Notes under the pieces: model-generated
Databases searched by the model: none
Told to the model about the DNA's origin: nothing
What the model saw: the letters and a program-made list of their open reading frames with translations, nothing else
Made by a program: the position numbers and the translations under genes
In this document: positions 52,305 to 59,621 of the stretch, one piece after another
Numbering within the stretch: position 1 is the first letter of the stretch
Layout of the letters: every line of letters starts with the position of its first letter
NCBI GenBank assembly: GCA_003249035.1
Contig: QBMK01000022.1
Coordinates: 1 to 63,724 of the forward strand
DNA length: 63,724 bases
Reading direction: 5' to 3'
DNA from: Pseudanabaena sp.
GTDB taxonomy: Bacteria; Cyanobacteriota; Cyanobacteriia; Pseudanabaenales; Pseudanabaenaceae

Positions 52305-52766
52305 TTATTCTTCAAAACCAAAGGTATTGAGTAAAAATTTCCAGCGATCTCCTCGCGTATTGATGAAAGCTTGCATTTTCGCGATCGCAAGCTGATCCCC
52401 AGATTGTTGTTTGAGTTGCTGTTGGTTTGGCAATTGATAAATCTCATAAGCAAAAGGTGTATGCCATACGAGAGCGCCTGAACGATGCAGTAAACCTAAG
52501 GCGATCGCAGCATCAGGATGTAATTTGGATACTTCGGCAAAATTACCTTGACGTGGTAGTTGTGGCAAAAGGGCTAATGCTTGCCGTTGTAGTTTTTGTT
52601 GTTGCTGCAAGAAAAAACCTACCCTTTGGCGATCGCCGTCATCAAGTAAACCAGTCGGTTCACTAACTAACATCAACGCCTCCGCAGGCTTATCATCGCG
52701 CCCCGCCCGACCAATCTCTTGGATATATTCTGAAAGTGTTAAAGGCGGATGAAAATGCAATACCCA
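52305..52766 (-). pseudogene. recQ: recQ, 3' part (disrupted by the mobile element)
   Basis: It encodes WVLHFHPPLTLSEYIQEIGR, AGRDDKPAEALMLV (helicase motif VI, Q-x-x-G-R-x-G-R) and a C-terminal winged-helix-like region ending NTFGFEE. The missing front is at 62463-63407. The join point is codon-exact: the 5' part stops at ...NKPDTR and this part resumes at WVLHF, the order expected in RecQ. Confidence 0.88.
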
Positions 52767-52815
52767 ACTAAAGTTATCTATAGCCGAAAGCTTGAAACCT
52801 ATACTGGAAAAGGCT

Positions 52816-52830
52816 TTTACTTTGTAGAAT
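52816..52830 (+). repeat. Element end motif, left copy
   Basis: TTTACTTTGTAGAAT lies 50 bp inside the left end and is followed by its own inverted copy (TTCTATAAAGTA). Same-orientation relatives occur at 62427-62441, 62350-62363 and, less well, at 59034-59052. Confidence 0.5.
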
Positions 52831-52864
52831 CTTCTATAAAGTAGAAGCGATCAGAATATATGGC

Positions 52865-53284
52865 TTAGTCAGATGGATCTTGTACAGAAGGAAGATCGGA
52901 TTCTGTCAGAGATCTAATGCCTTTACTGTCACAAATTTTAAATTCATGGGTAGGAACCTTAATAATAATCCTCCTAGCTTCTTTCTCTGGGATGCCCATA
53001 ATATTGTGATGGCAATGATCGCCAGCATCACTAATTATTTGCTCAAGATTGCAACCTTGTCTACTGAGAATGGCTGGTGGGACTTCCCAGAACATTGGCG
53101 GATCTCCCGTAACTGTCGGGTAGAAACTTCGTAAGTGCGAACATTTACACCCGCTGGTTTGAATGGCGCATTCCTCCTCGAAAACTGAGATTTTGTTGGC
53201 TTCGCTCGGCTTAAACGCATATCTCGTGAATCTTTTCTTCGTTGGATCATATTGTTTCGGGTGGATAGCACGGATGAACGCCAT
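52865..53284 (-). CDS. Unknown passenger protein with conserved Cys (third gene of an operon)
   Basis: The 139 residues start MAFIRAIHPKQYDPTKKRFTRYAFKPS. The core EEECAIQTSGCKCSHLRSFYP, TVTGDPPMFWEVPPAIL and DAGDHCHHNIMGIPEKEA carries several Cys and His that could bind a metal. It overlaps the upstream gene's frame by 250 bp, with the ATG inside it. The family is found in cyanobacteria as far as I can judge; function unknown. Confidence 0.65.
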   Translation of the reverse strand: MAFIRAIHPKQYDPTKKRFTRYAFKPSEANKISVFEEECAIQTSGCKCSHLRSFYPTVTGDPPMFWEVPPAILSRQGCNLEQIISDAGDHCHHNIMGIPEKEARRIIIKVPTHEFKICDSKGIRSLTESDLPSVQDPSD

Positions 53285-53643
53285 TTTGAGAATCCAATTT
53301 TTAGGATGTGGTTGATGGCTTGATAGAGTGAGATTTTGTCGTCAGAATCAACTTCTTCGTCTCCTTGTTCATGGACGTAGTTTATTGAGCCATCTACCTC
53401 AATAGAAAACTCTAGGTAGATGTCACCGTCATAGACAGTAAGCATTACTTCCCCGTCAATACCAGGGAAGGCATCAGTAGCTTCAAACCCCATAAGCCCA
53501 GCAAATTGGTTTAATTGAATTGCCAGATCCAATACTTTAGCCAATGGTGCGATACCACTCCCATAATGCCAACCGACAGGAAGAGTTCTAAAGCTATTAA
53601 TTTTTTTCTCAGTAGCGTTAATCTGATTCTTCTTGCTTTTCAT
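53035..53643 (-). CDS. Unknown passenger protein (second gene of the operon)
   Basis: Starting at ATG 53643, it gives about 202 residues. The first 115 or so look conserved (LPVGWHYGSGIAPLAKVLDL, ATDAFPGIDGEVMLTVYDGD, YLEFSIEVDGSINYVHEQGD). After LKIGFSK the frame continues 83 codons out of phase with the next gene and looks like read-through. A lost stop or frameshift is likely, so the native protein may end near 53290. Confidence 0.6.
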   Translation of the reverse strand: MKSKKNQINATEKKINSFRTLPVGWHYGSGIAPLAKVLDLAIQLNQFAGLMGFEATDAFPGIDGEVMLTVYDGDIYLEFSIEVDGSINYVHEQGDEEVDSDDKISLYQAINHILKIGFSKWRSSVLSTRNNMIQRRKDSRDMRLSRAKPTKSQFSRRNAPFKPAGVNVRTYEVSTRQLREIRQCSGKSHQPFSVDKVAILSK

Positions 53644-53941
53644 TAGAATCGACCTCATCTGGCTCATTAAAATGTTCAAAAATCTTATCTAAAGTAGGAA
53701 ACTCAATACCTAGTTTTTCTTCAAAATCCTCGACAACCTCTAAAAGATTGAAGGCTAGCGTTTTTGCAAGCGAGAAGCTAAGATTTAATACAGCTGTATT
53801 TTGCCCGTTACGAGTCAATCCAACCACTACATCTACAGGAGAAACGGCAGTATAGAACCCATTAGCGTAAATTTGCTTATGATCGGGTAAGGATAGATCG
53901 TCATCCACGCCATCTTTCCCTAAGTTTGGGTCTGGAGTCAT
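53618..53941 (-). CDS. DUF3467-like protein (first gene of the operon)
   Basis: The 107 residues have the core YANGFYTAVSPVDVVVGLTR, then TAVLNLSFSLAKTLAFNLLE and VVEDFEEKLGIEFP, resembling the small DUF3467 fold (strand pairs then a helix with L-x-x-x-I/V-x-x-F/Y-E). It overlaps the next gene by 26 bp. Function unknown. The 423 bp upstream (53942-54364) hold no gene, only a small palindrome. Confidence 0.6.
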   Translation of the reverse strand: MTPDPNLGKDGVDDDLSLPDHKQIYANGFYTAVSPVDVVVGLTRNGQNTAVLNLSFSLAKTLAFNLLEVVEDFEEKLGIEFPTLDKIFEHFNEPDEVDSNEKQEESD

Positions 53942-54267
53942 ACTAAAAAATAAATATTTTTAACTTTTGACTATAAGCTTACATGATTTTTATTGCTTCA
54001 ATTGTTGTTAAAGCATGAAACAAGCCCCTGAATACCGCTCAGTAAGGTGTATTGACTTTATAACATCAGCAATTATCGTTACATCTCAAACCCATAATTT
54101 TTTTGTCCACAATTGTAGACATTTGCGATCGCCCGAAAATTGACAGCCAATAAAAACGGCTGTAAAGTACCTTTGACAAGCTTGTTACGATCACTCCTCT
54201 CTCAGATGCCTCATAACGGGCGCAAGAGTTCATACAACTGCTTGAAACACATTTAACCACCTGTGCT

Positions 54268-54290
54268 ATAGCGGAACCCATTGGGTTCTA
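54268..54290. repeat. Short palindrome resembling the MITE terminus
   Basis: GGAACCCATTGGGTTCT is an inverted pair sharing AACCCATT and GGGTTCTA with the ends of the element at 12972-13139. It could be a relic of that repeat family or coincidence. Confidence 0.3.
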
Positions 54291-54364
54291 CCTATACTCA
54301 ACTGCATCTAGGGCAGCTAAGTAGTCCTAGATGTAATGTCAGATCAATGTATAGAGACAAAGCA

Positions 54365-54544
54365 ATGCAAAGAACATACTCAATCTGGCAAGTAATTCTT
54401 TTTGGCGCGATCGCATTTCTTGCAGTCAGTGGCGCAATCTTTGCCTATGACAAGATTACTAATCCTGATGGTATTTGGTGTGTTCGTTTTTCGCCTAACG
54501 GTGATGAAGTGCGTTTAAGGGGCGCTGATTGTGGAAAGCCATGA
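54365..54544 (+). CDS. Tiny single-span membrane protein
   Basis: The 59 residues from ATG 54365 have an N-terminal helix (YSIWQVILFGAIAFLAVSGAIF), then DKITNPDGIWCVRFSPNGDE and a Cys near the end. Its stop overlaps the next ATG (ATGA), so the pair is coupled. Family unknown. In an element with defence-like neighbours, tiny membrane pairs may be toxins or anti-phage factors, but that is speculative. Confidence 0.5.
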   Translation: MQRTYSIWQVILFGAIAFLAVSGAIFAYDKITNPDGIWCVRFSPNGDEVRLRGADCGKP

Positions 54545-54714
54545 ATAATCTTTGGGGTGCGCTAATAATCATCGCTACTTATACGTTGTGGGGCTTATTC
54601 CTGATCGAGCAGCGCTGGTGGAAAGAAGGAGATTTGAATTTAAAGCACTTCTTTATAAGCTTGATACCAACAACAGGTTTTACTTTTTTGGGGCTTTATG
54701 TAGCAGGGCTTTAA
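54541..54714 (+). CDS. Tiny two-span membrane protein
   Basis: The 57 residues have two hydrophobic segments (WGALIIIATYTLWGLFLIE and FFISLIPTTGFTFLGLYVAG) joined by QRWWKEGDLNLKH. It starts at the ATG overlapping the previous stop. A hairpin follows the stop. Function unknown. Confidence 0.5.
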   Translation: MNNLWGALIIIATYTLWGLFLIEQRWWKEGDLNLKHFFISLIPTTGFTFLGLYVAGL

Positions 54715-55184
54715 CAACTCTGAACAAAATTTAAGCCAGTCACAGAGGCGATCCTTAGATACCTACAATGTGACTGGCTTTTAATTTCTATATATTGTGC
54801 GCTGCCTTACTACTTAGGTCATCTATTGTTAATGAATCCTAGTGTTGGAAGCGATTTCTTGTTTTTATTAACATTACTAAGTTTTTTATGATATGTCTTC
54901 CTTCTAAGTACATAACCTGCTCTGTATCTTGCTGAATACCTAAATACCAATAGGGCTAGATAGCAAGGATTAGGTCTAAATTCCGCCGCTTCGCTATATC
55001 TCTACCCGTATCCGACTTAGCGGACGGGCTTACGCTGTCGCTCTTCGTGCATTCGCACGGTCGGAATTTTGGTTCGTGAAGGAGTTTTGCGATCTGGTTC
55101 TGTGAGGTGTGGGCGATCGCCACGACGAAGAACGCCGCTTAGGGGAGGCTCTCTGCGATGAGAATAAATTGTTGCCAAGTAGTG
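54715..55184. other. 470-bp stretch with a terminator hairpin and no gene
   Basis: A 12-bp stem AAGCCAGTCACA/TGTGACTGGCTT (54733-54744, 54769-54780) followed by TTTT ends the small membrane-gene pair. The rest, 54790-55184, has GC-rich scattered repeats with HIP1 sites and no convincing reading frame. Confidence 0.6.
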
Positions 55185-55637
55185 TCAACGACCTTTATTA
55201 CTTGCAAAGTAATAACCTAATGCCCCACTAACCAAAGTAACCTCAGAAGTCCAAACTAATGTTAAAAGCTCTTTAGAACTTTTAGTACTTTCACTTTCTT
55301 TACTATCTTTAGTCGAAAATATATAAATACCAAGCAATACAAGAGTAGCTGCAAGAAGTCCCACTAATGAATAAGCAAGCCGTGTACGAGTATTTTCTTC
55401 CAATAATGTTGAAGGATCAACCTTAATACTTTTAAGGTCATCAACATTAATATTTGGATTTTCGGCAGTGTCAGCTATTTCTTCTAAATCAGCTTGGGGT
55501 TCTTGATTTTCATCAAACTCTTCTTGATTTTCATCAAACTCTTCTTGATCTTCATCAGACTCTTCTGGAATGCTAGAAGAGTCTGATTCTGGAATGCCAG
55601 AATCAGATGGTTTGTTTTCTTCGTTAGGAGTATTCAT
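55185..55637 (-). CDS. Membrane protein with acidic repeated N-terminus
   Basis: The 150 residues have an N-terminus very rich in Glu, Asp and Gln, with the 21-bp-encoded repeat DENQEEF (55501-55563, three units), then two helices (LAYSLVGLLAATLVLLGIYIF and LTLVWTSEVTLVSGALGYYF). It lies 3 bp after the ribbon-helix-helix-like gene, so they form an operon. Function unknown; the pair may be an effector with its regulator. Confidence 0.65.
   Translation of the reverse strand: MNTPNEENKPSDSGIPESDSSSIPEESDEDQEEFDENQEEFDENQEPQADLEEIADTAENPNINVDDLKSIKVDPSTLLEENTRTRLAYSLVGLLAATLVLLGIYIFSTKDSKESESTKSSKELLTLVWTSEVTLVSGALGYYFASNKGR
55501..55563. repeat. 21-bp tandem repeat, three units
   Basis: TCTTGATTTTCATCAAACTCT occurs twice exactly (55501, 55522) and once with two changes (55543). 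It is in frame (7 residues), so copy number changes would keep the protein open. Confidence 0.8.
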
Positions 55638-55640
55638 CTA

Positions 55641-55964
55641 TCAAAAAACTATTTCTTGAATAGACTTATTAGAAGACTGAACAAGTACTCTTTTACCTTG
55701 TGAGGTCTGTTGTTTCATGTAATACTCAGTTTCAATCGCTTTCTCAAGTGCTGATGTTGAGCTAATATTTTGATGATTAGCTAACCACTTAAGTTTCTTA
55801 AATTTGTCGCTGGATATAGTAACCGTAAAAGTTTGAGTCTCTAGAACTTCTACTTCTTTGGCGATCCTACCTAACAAACCTGCTCCTCTGGCAACCCTAC
55901 CCGATCCTCTAGCAATCCTACCTAATCTATCTGTCGCTTTATTCGTAGATGACTGATCGCTCAT
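55641..55964 (-). CDS. Small basic protein, possible ribbon-helix-helix-like DNA-binding protein
   Basis: The 107 residues have a repeated basic and Gly-rich N-terminus (LGRIARGSGRVARGAGLLGR), then TFTVTISSDKFKKLKWLANH and QNISSTSALEKAIETEYYM, a strand followed by helices as in ribbon-helix-helix proteins. It diverges from another such gene across a region packed with TGATAAC boxes. DNA binding is inferred. Confidence 0.55.
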   Translation of the reverse strand: MSDQSSTNKATDRLGRIARGSGRVARGAGLLGRIAKEVEVLETQTFTVTISSDKFKKLKWLANHQNISSTSALEKAIETEYYMKQQTSQGKRVLVQSSNKSIQEIVF

Positions 55965-56007
55965 TATTGCTGTCTCATCTAAAAAATCTTATCTTTATAT
56001 TCTACCC

Positions 56008-56074
56008 GTTATCAGGTGTTATCAATTATTTTTTTGTGATAACATATTGATAATAATCGATAACACTTGATAAC
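56008..56074. promoter_or_regulatory. Operator region with repeated GATAAC/GTTATC boxes
   Basis: GTTATCAGGTGTTATCA (56008-56024) is matched in inverted form at 56058-56074 (two differences). More TGATAA boxes lie between (56038-56056). The region is the divergent promoter of two small ribbon-helix-helix-like genes, so it is very probably their autoregulatory site. Confidence 0.6.
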
Positions 56075-56079
56075 AATAT

Positions 56080-56322
56080 ATGGCTAGCCCCTTCTTTTCT
56101 GGCAGAATACCTCAAGACCTTTACGATCGCATTGATCAACACATCAAAGAATCTGGTGAAGGTAAAACTCAGATATTGATTAATGCTCTTTCTCAGTATT
56201 TGGGCTTTGAAATTCCTAAGCCAAAATCTAGCAATGTCAACACAGATTTATTCTTTAGTGAGTTGGAAAGCCTCAAGGATCGGGTTAGCTTGTTGGAGCG
56301 ATCGCTTCACCAACAGTCCTAG
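56080..56322 (+). CDS. Small ribbon-helix-helix (CopG/ParD-like) protein
   Basis: The 80 residues open with a strand-helix-helix pattern (FFSGRIPQDLYDRIDQHIKE, SGEGKTQILINALSQYLGF), then a coiled-coil-like tail (FFSELESLKDRVSLLERSL). This fits a dimeric RHH regulator. The ATG lies 6 bp beyond the operator array. No toxin gene follows on this strand, so it may simply be a repressor. Confidence 0.65.
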   Translation: MASPFFSGRIPQDLYDRIDQHIKESGEGKTQILINALSQYLGFEIPKPKSSNVNTDLFFSELESLKDRVSLLERSLHQQS

Positions 56323-56493
56323 AACAAACATATAACCATCAGGACACCAATCCTCATCATTGACTTCAAAATCTGAAGACAACCTAAAGTCAATGCAACT
56401 TTCATTTTTTATGCCCATTGGATACACCGCACAAAGCAAATACGGGGAATGTGCGTGGAATTGGCAATGATCGCAATAGGTCAGTTGTTGCAT
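56248..56493 (-). CDS. Small Cys-rich protein of unknown function
   Basis: The 81 residues begin MQQLTYCDHCQFHAHSPYLL and contain Cys-x-x-Cys, CAVYPMG and SSDFEVNDEDWCPDG, so metal binding is possible. The 3' end overlaps that of the convergent RHH gene by 75 bp. The last 20 residues may not be native. Family not recognised with confidence. Confidence 0.5.
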   Translation of the reverse strand: MQQLTYCDHCQFHAHSPYLLCAVYPMGIKNESCIDFRLSSDFEVNDEDWCPDGYMFVLGLLVKRSLQQANPILEAFQLTKE

Positions 56494-56560
56494 ATAAATT
56501 ATTTAACCAAACCATTAGCAATGTAACAATGAACTCTAAAAAGCTTGATAATATAGGGTG

Positions 56561-56629
56561 TGGACGGCAGGGGGATTGAACCCCTCAGCACCGAGTTTAG
56601 GAGACACGACTGGCATCCAAGCGCCGCCC
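56561..56629 (-). tRNA. tRNA-like gene, possibly degenerate tRNA-Arg(CCU)
   Basis: On the minus strand GGGCGGC and GCCGTCC form a 7-bp acceptor stem (one G-U). AGGGG-TTCAATC-CCCCT is a perfect T-arm with the canonical loop. CTCCTAA fits an anticodon loop with CCU between a 5-bp stem holding one U-U mismatch. The D-arm is too short (total 69 nt) and lacks the G-G pair, and CCA is not encoded. It is probably a decayed or minimal mobile-element tRNA, 55 bp downstream of the P63C gene. Confidence 0.45.
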
Positions 56630-56684
56630 ATAAACGTTGATAGGGTAGGTCCTCAAAAAAGTCCTACCCTATTTGCTTGTGATG

Positions 56685-57662
56685 CTATATGAATAGATTT
56701 AATTGTTGGGTCCGCTTTGGATAAGCTTTATCAAGCATAGCGGTAAAGCCATTCCAGTCAGTAGCGATTCGCATAAGTCCAATCACAGCATATAAATGTT
56801 GTGCAAGGGCTGGATGTCCTACATCCTCTGTAAGCCATTGATGATGTCTCGCTTTTCGATATCCTTTTTCCGTTTTAGGATTTAAGCGTTCTAGTTCATC
56901 TAAAATCCCTGGTCCAAGTCGTTCATACACTATCTCTACTATATATCTACCCACAACTCCAGGTCTTTTGCTGCTGCCAGTCCAAGTCCATCCTTTTAAA
57001 CGATACATCTCATGGAAAAAATCTTCAGGAAATCGTTTAACCCAAGCTGCTAGTTCTTTACGAAGAACTCGATCTAAATACGCTTGTAGCGCATCTCTAG
57101 CTCTGACATTTTGGTAGCCAGTAGCTTCATCAATTAAACCCGTAATACCCGTTTTAGCGAGCGATGTTACTAAGATCTCTGCTCGGTCCGCAAGGTGAAC
57201 TTGGCTTGGTAGTAAAACATTTTGAGCTTTTCGAGCATCAAGATACATCTTACACAAGTCAACAATATCTTCACCTTCATAGCAAAATGCTTGACGGTTT
57301 CCGATTCTAAGACGGATTACTGCGTCTTCTAGGCTTTTACCTTTAAACTTTTCTGGAATATATGGTTGTAGATTATTAGGTTCAAGGTAGCGACCTAATC
57401 CACCTTTTTTGTTGCCAGTCAAAAGATTTACAACCTCACGCTGAACAATCAAACGATATACTCTTCCTTTTATTTCTACGACAGCACAAGGAATTTCCAA
57501 GCCAGCAATTTTCAAAACACCGCCATAATCAGCATTGGGCACACTTTCGTCCCATCGAGATGATGCAGCTTTACGAGCAATTTCACTTCGTTGGTCCGAT
57601 GATAAAGATTTAGCTCTCGCTATGCCACCTTTAGCTTTTCCTTCTACACGATCTTCATTCAT
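56685..57662 (-). CDS. P63C-domain protein
   Basis: The 325 residues have an N-terminus KGGIARAKSLSSDQRSEIAR-KAASSRW, the frequent opening of P63C proteins, followed by a domain with VYRLIVQREVVNLLTGNKKG. The C-terminal P63C region contains FPEDFFHEMYRLKGW, PGVVGRYIVEIVYERLGPG and HHQWLTEDVGHPALAQHLYA. The family is phage- and mobile-element-borne; its role is not settled. Its promoter carries four alternating ATGCAAGCAT boxes. Confidence 0.82.
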   Translation of the reverse strand: MNEDRVEGKAKGGIARAKSLSSDQRSEIARKAASSRWDESVPNADYGGVLKIAGLEIPCAVVEIKGRVYRLIVQREVVNLLTGNKKGGLGRYLEPNNLQPYIPEKFKGKSLEDAVIRLRIGNRQAFCYEGEDIVDLCKMYLDARKAQNVLLPSQVHLADRAEILVTSLAKTGITGLIDEATGYQNVRARDALQAYLDRVLRKELAAWVKRFPEDFFHEMYRLKGWTWTGSSKRPGVVGRYIVEIVYERLGPGILDELERLNPKTEKGYRKARHHQWLTEDVGHPALAQHLYAVIGLMRIATDWNGFTAMLDKAYPKRTQQLNLFI

Positions 57663-57750
57663 GCAAGCATCCTGACAAATTATGCTTGCATTTTAACTAA
57701 TTCATACAAAAAATGCAAGCATAAAAAAACAATTCAATGTCATGCTTGCA
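57661..57750. promoter_or_regulatory. Array of four alternating ATGCAAGCAT/ATGCTTGCAT boxes
   Basis: Boxes lie at 57661-57670, 57682-57691 (inverted), 57713-57722 and 57742-57750 (inverted, last base differs), centres 21, 31 and 29 bp apart. They cover the start and promoter of the P63C gene and the region after the AAA+ gene. A dimeric repressor site is the simplest reading. Confidence 0.6.
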
Positions 57751-57818
57751 AAATTGAGTAATATTGATAGTTATCTTTTGGTTTGTTTCTTTTGTTGTAA
57801 AACTTCTACGCAAGTTCC

Positions 57819-58976
57819 TCAGGATTGTAATTGTTCCAAATTAATTATTCCTGTTCTTAAACCTTCTATGACGATGTAAGGCGGCATCATTGCATTAGTA
57901 AAGCGAAACCGATAATGTCGCTCAACACCTTTCTTTTCTAAGATATTGCCTCTAGCCTCTTCGCAAAATTGATTAAGTTGTCGATTAAAAGCAGAAGTTG
58001 TCGTATATTTCTTCCCAACTAATTTTGATAATGGTTCTCTAACATCTACAGCCCGAAAGCATCCCGTTTCATCTTTTTTGACTAGAGCGCAGGCTAATAG
58101 AACTTTGGGATAGATAGTTTCTTGTCTAGAGCTGAAAATTGATGTCGAATAAGTTCTCATAATACTATGTTGAGCATTTTCGCAAGCTTGTTTAATTGCT
58201 TTAGACAGATGATCTACATTAATATTTGAGATGTTTTCGCGTATAGCTGACTGAGAAGCATATAAAGCTAATAAATGAACATAATTTGGTAATCCTTGGG
58301 AAAGAAAAACGATCGCTTGGATTAGAGTTTGCTCCATAGTCATTGATAAACGTTCCAGTCCTTTGCGAATAATTTCGGTGAGTTCATCATGAGACATTCT
58401 CGGCATTTGGATCTGAATAAGTGCTCTCTCAATTGATAAATGTTCTGCAATTAACTCTTCTACATGGTTTGCAACTCCAACTAATATCAGCGTTATATTC
58501 GTTGAATGATCTGAGAGAGTCTTAATCGTATCAGCCATAAGACTCGTGAAATTAGGGTCACGATTAAGTCTATCCATCTCATCAATAATTATGACTGCTG
58601 AACCAGTTATTTGACGTTGTAAACGAACTCGAATGAACTCTGGATTGATTTGATGCATTTCAAAATCTAAAACCTGCGTATTTTCAAGCTCTAAAAAAAT
58701 CTTGTACCACAATTGATCAAACCGATCTTCAGTATCACAATTAACTATAACTGACTTGAATTGTTCTTTATATCCACTCAAAATATTCAGCAATACATTT
58801 GCAAGAGAGGTTTTACCCACACCTCTTTCACCAAATAAAATCGCGTGCTGTCCTCGTTGACTGACCGCACCAAAAAGTCTATTAAGTTGATTGACTCTTC
58901 CCGCAAACAAATCCTGATTGTTAATTGGAGCACTAGGGGTAAAAACTTGTCCTGATTGCATAAATCGCAGAATCAT
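57819..58976 (-). CDS. AAA+ ATPase (Orc1/Cdc6-like), passenger or accessory of the transposon
   Basis: The product has about 385 residues from ATG 58976; an earlier ATG at 59111 overlaps tnpC and adds a poorly conserved lead. FTPSAPINNQDLFAGRVNQL is followed by Walker A GERGVGKTS, Walker B VIIIDEMD, a sensor-like ILVGVANH and a winged-helix-like C-terminus. Such ATPases are common on mobile elements and could aid target choice, replication or defence. In the same direction as tnpABC and right behind them. Confidence 0.8.
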   Translation of the reverse strand: MILRFMQSGQVFTPSAPINNQDLFAGRVNQLNRLFGAVSQRGQHAILFGERGVGKTSLANVLLNILSGYKEQFKSVIVNCDTEDRFDQLWYKIFLELENTQVLDFEMHQINPEFIRVRLQRQITGSAVIIIDEMDRLNRDPNFTSLMADTIKTLSDHSTNITLILVGVANHVEELIAEHLSIERALIQIQMPRMSHDELTEIIRKGLERLSMTMEQTLIQAIVFLSQGLPNYVHLLALYASQSAIRENISNINVDHLSKAIKQACENAQHSIMRTYSTSIFSSRQETIYPKVLLACALVKKDETGCFRAVDVREPLSKLVGKKYTTTSAFNRQLNQFCEEARGNILEKKGVERHYRFRFTNAMMPPYIVIEGLRTGIINLEQLQS

Positions 58977-59076
58977 GTCTGGCGATTCAGGTGTTTCTGA
59001 GCTTCCCACTTTATTAAATACTATATTTCTAAAGCTTACTTTGCTTAGAATACAATATCTCTGAGCAAACTTTGCT

Positions 59077-59616
59077 TTATTTATTGCAATCAGACCATGA
59101 TTTTTGAGCACTCATTTTGTAGAACTCAATTTCTGCTCTAGCCTCAACCAGTAATCTCTGAAGTTTCTGATTTTGTTTATTTAATTCTTGGTTATCTGCT
59201 TCTAGCTGTTCGACATTTCGTTGAAGCCGCTGGTTGAGAGCATCCGTTTCAACGAAACGTCCAGTAATGACTTCAATATGATCGCGTAAGCCTCTGATTT
59301 CAGCGTCTTTGCGTTTGAGGCTTTCTTTGAGCGTCTTAGCGATCGCACTCTTAGAATCCTCGGATGGTTTAACCTGAGTAGAAACAGTAGTTTTTTGGAT
59401 AGGCTGATTCCTGAGTGTCTCAATCCTCTCCTTGATAGTTTGCTCCTTGTATAACCAAGCCACTGAAACATCGGCAACTTTAGCGACACCTTGAAAACTT
59501 ATTGGCTTACCCTCTTTAATGATCTGTCGAATCGCTTGATCGGTTTTTTCAAAAGCGGCTTGCCTTTTCTTTTGGGCATTTTCTTTAAGTCCGCCTACAT
59601 TCCGCTCATGGTTCAT
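59077..59616 (-). CDS. tnpC: TnpC-like protein of the Tn554 family (DUF6262-like)
   Basis: The 179 residues start with a helical region QKKRQAAFEKTDQAIRQIIK, then an HTH-like ISFQGVAKVADVSVAWLYKE and a long coiled coil (LNQRLQRNVEQLEADNQELN). This is the TnpC pattern of Tn554-type elements, which affects the orientation and efficiency of transposition. It begins 5 bp after the tnpB stop. Confidence 0.82.
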   Translation of the reverse strand: MNHERNVGGLKENAQKKRQAAFEKTDQAIRQIIKEGKPISFQGVAKVADVSVAWLYKEQTIKERIETLRNQPIQKTTVSTQVKPSEDSKSAIAKTLKESLKRKDAEIRGLRDHIEVITGRFVETDALNQRLQRNVEQLEADNQELNKQNQKLQRLLVEARAEIEFYKMSAQKSWSDCNK

Positions 59617-59621
59617 TTAAT

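Noticed and set aside
54066..54281. A 71-codon minus-strand frame in the transposon
   Set aside because: Composition is unlike protein, and it ends in the palindrome at 54268.
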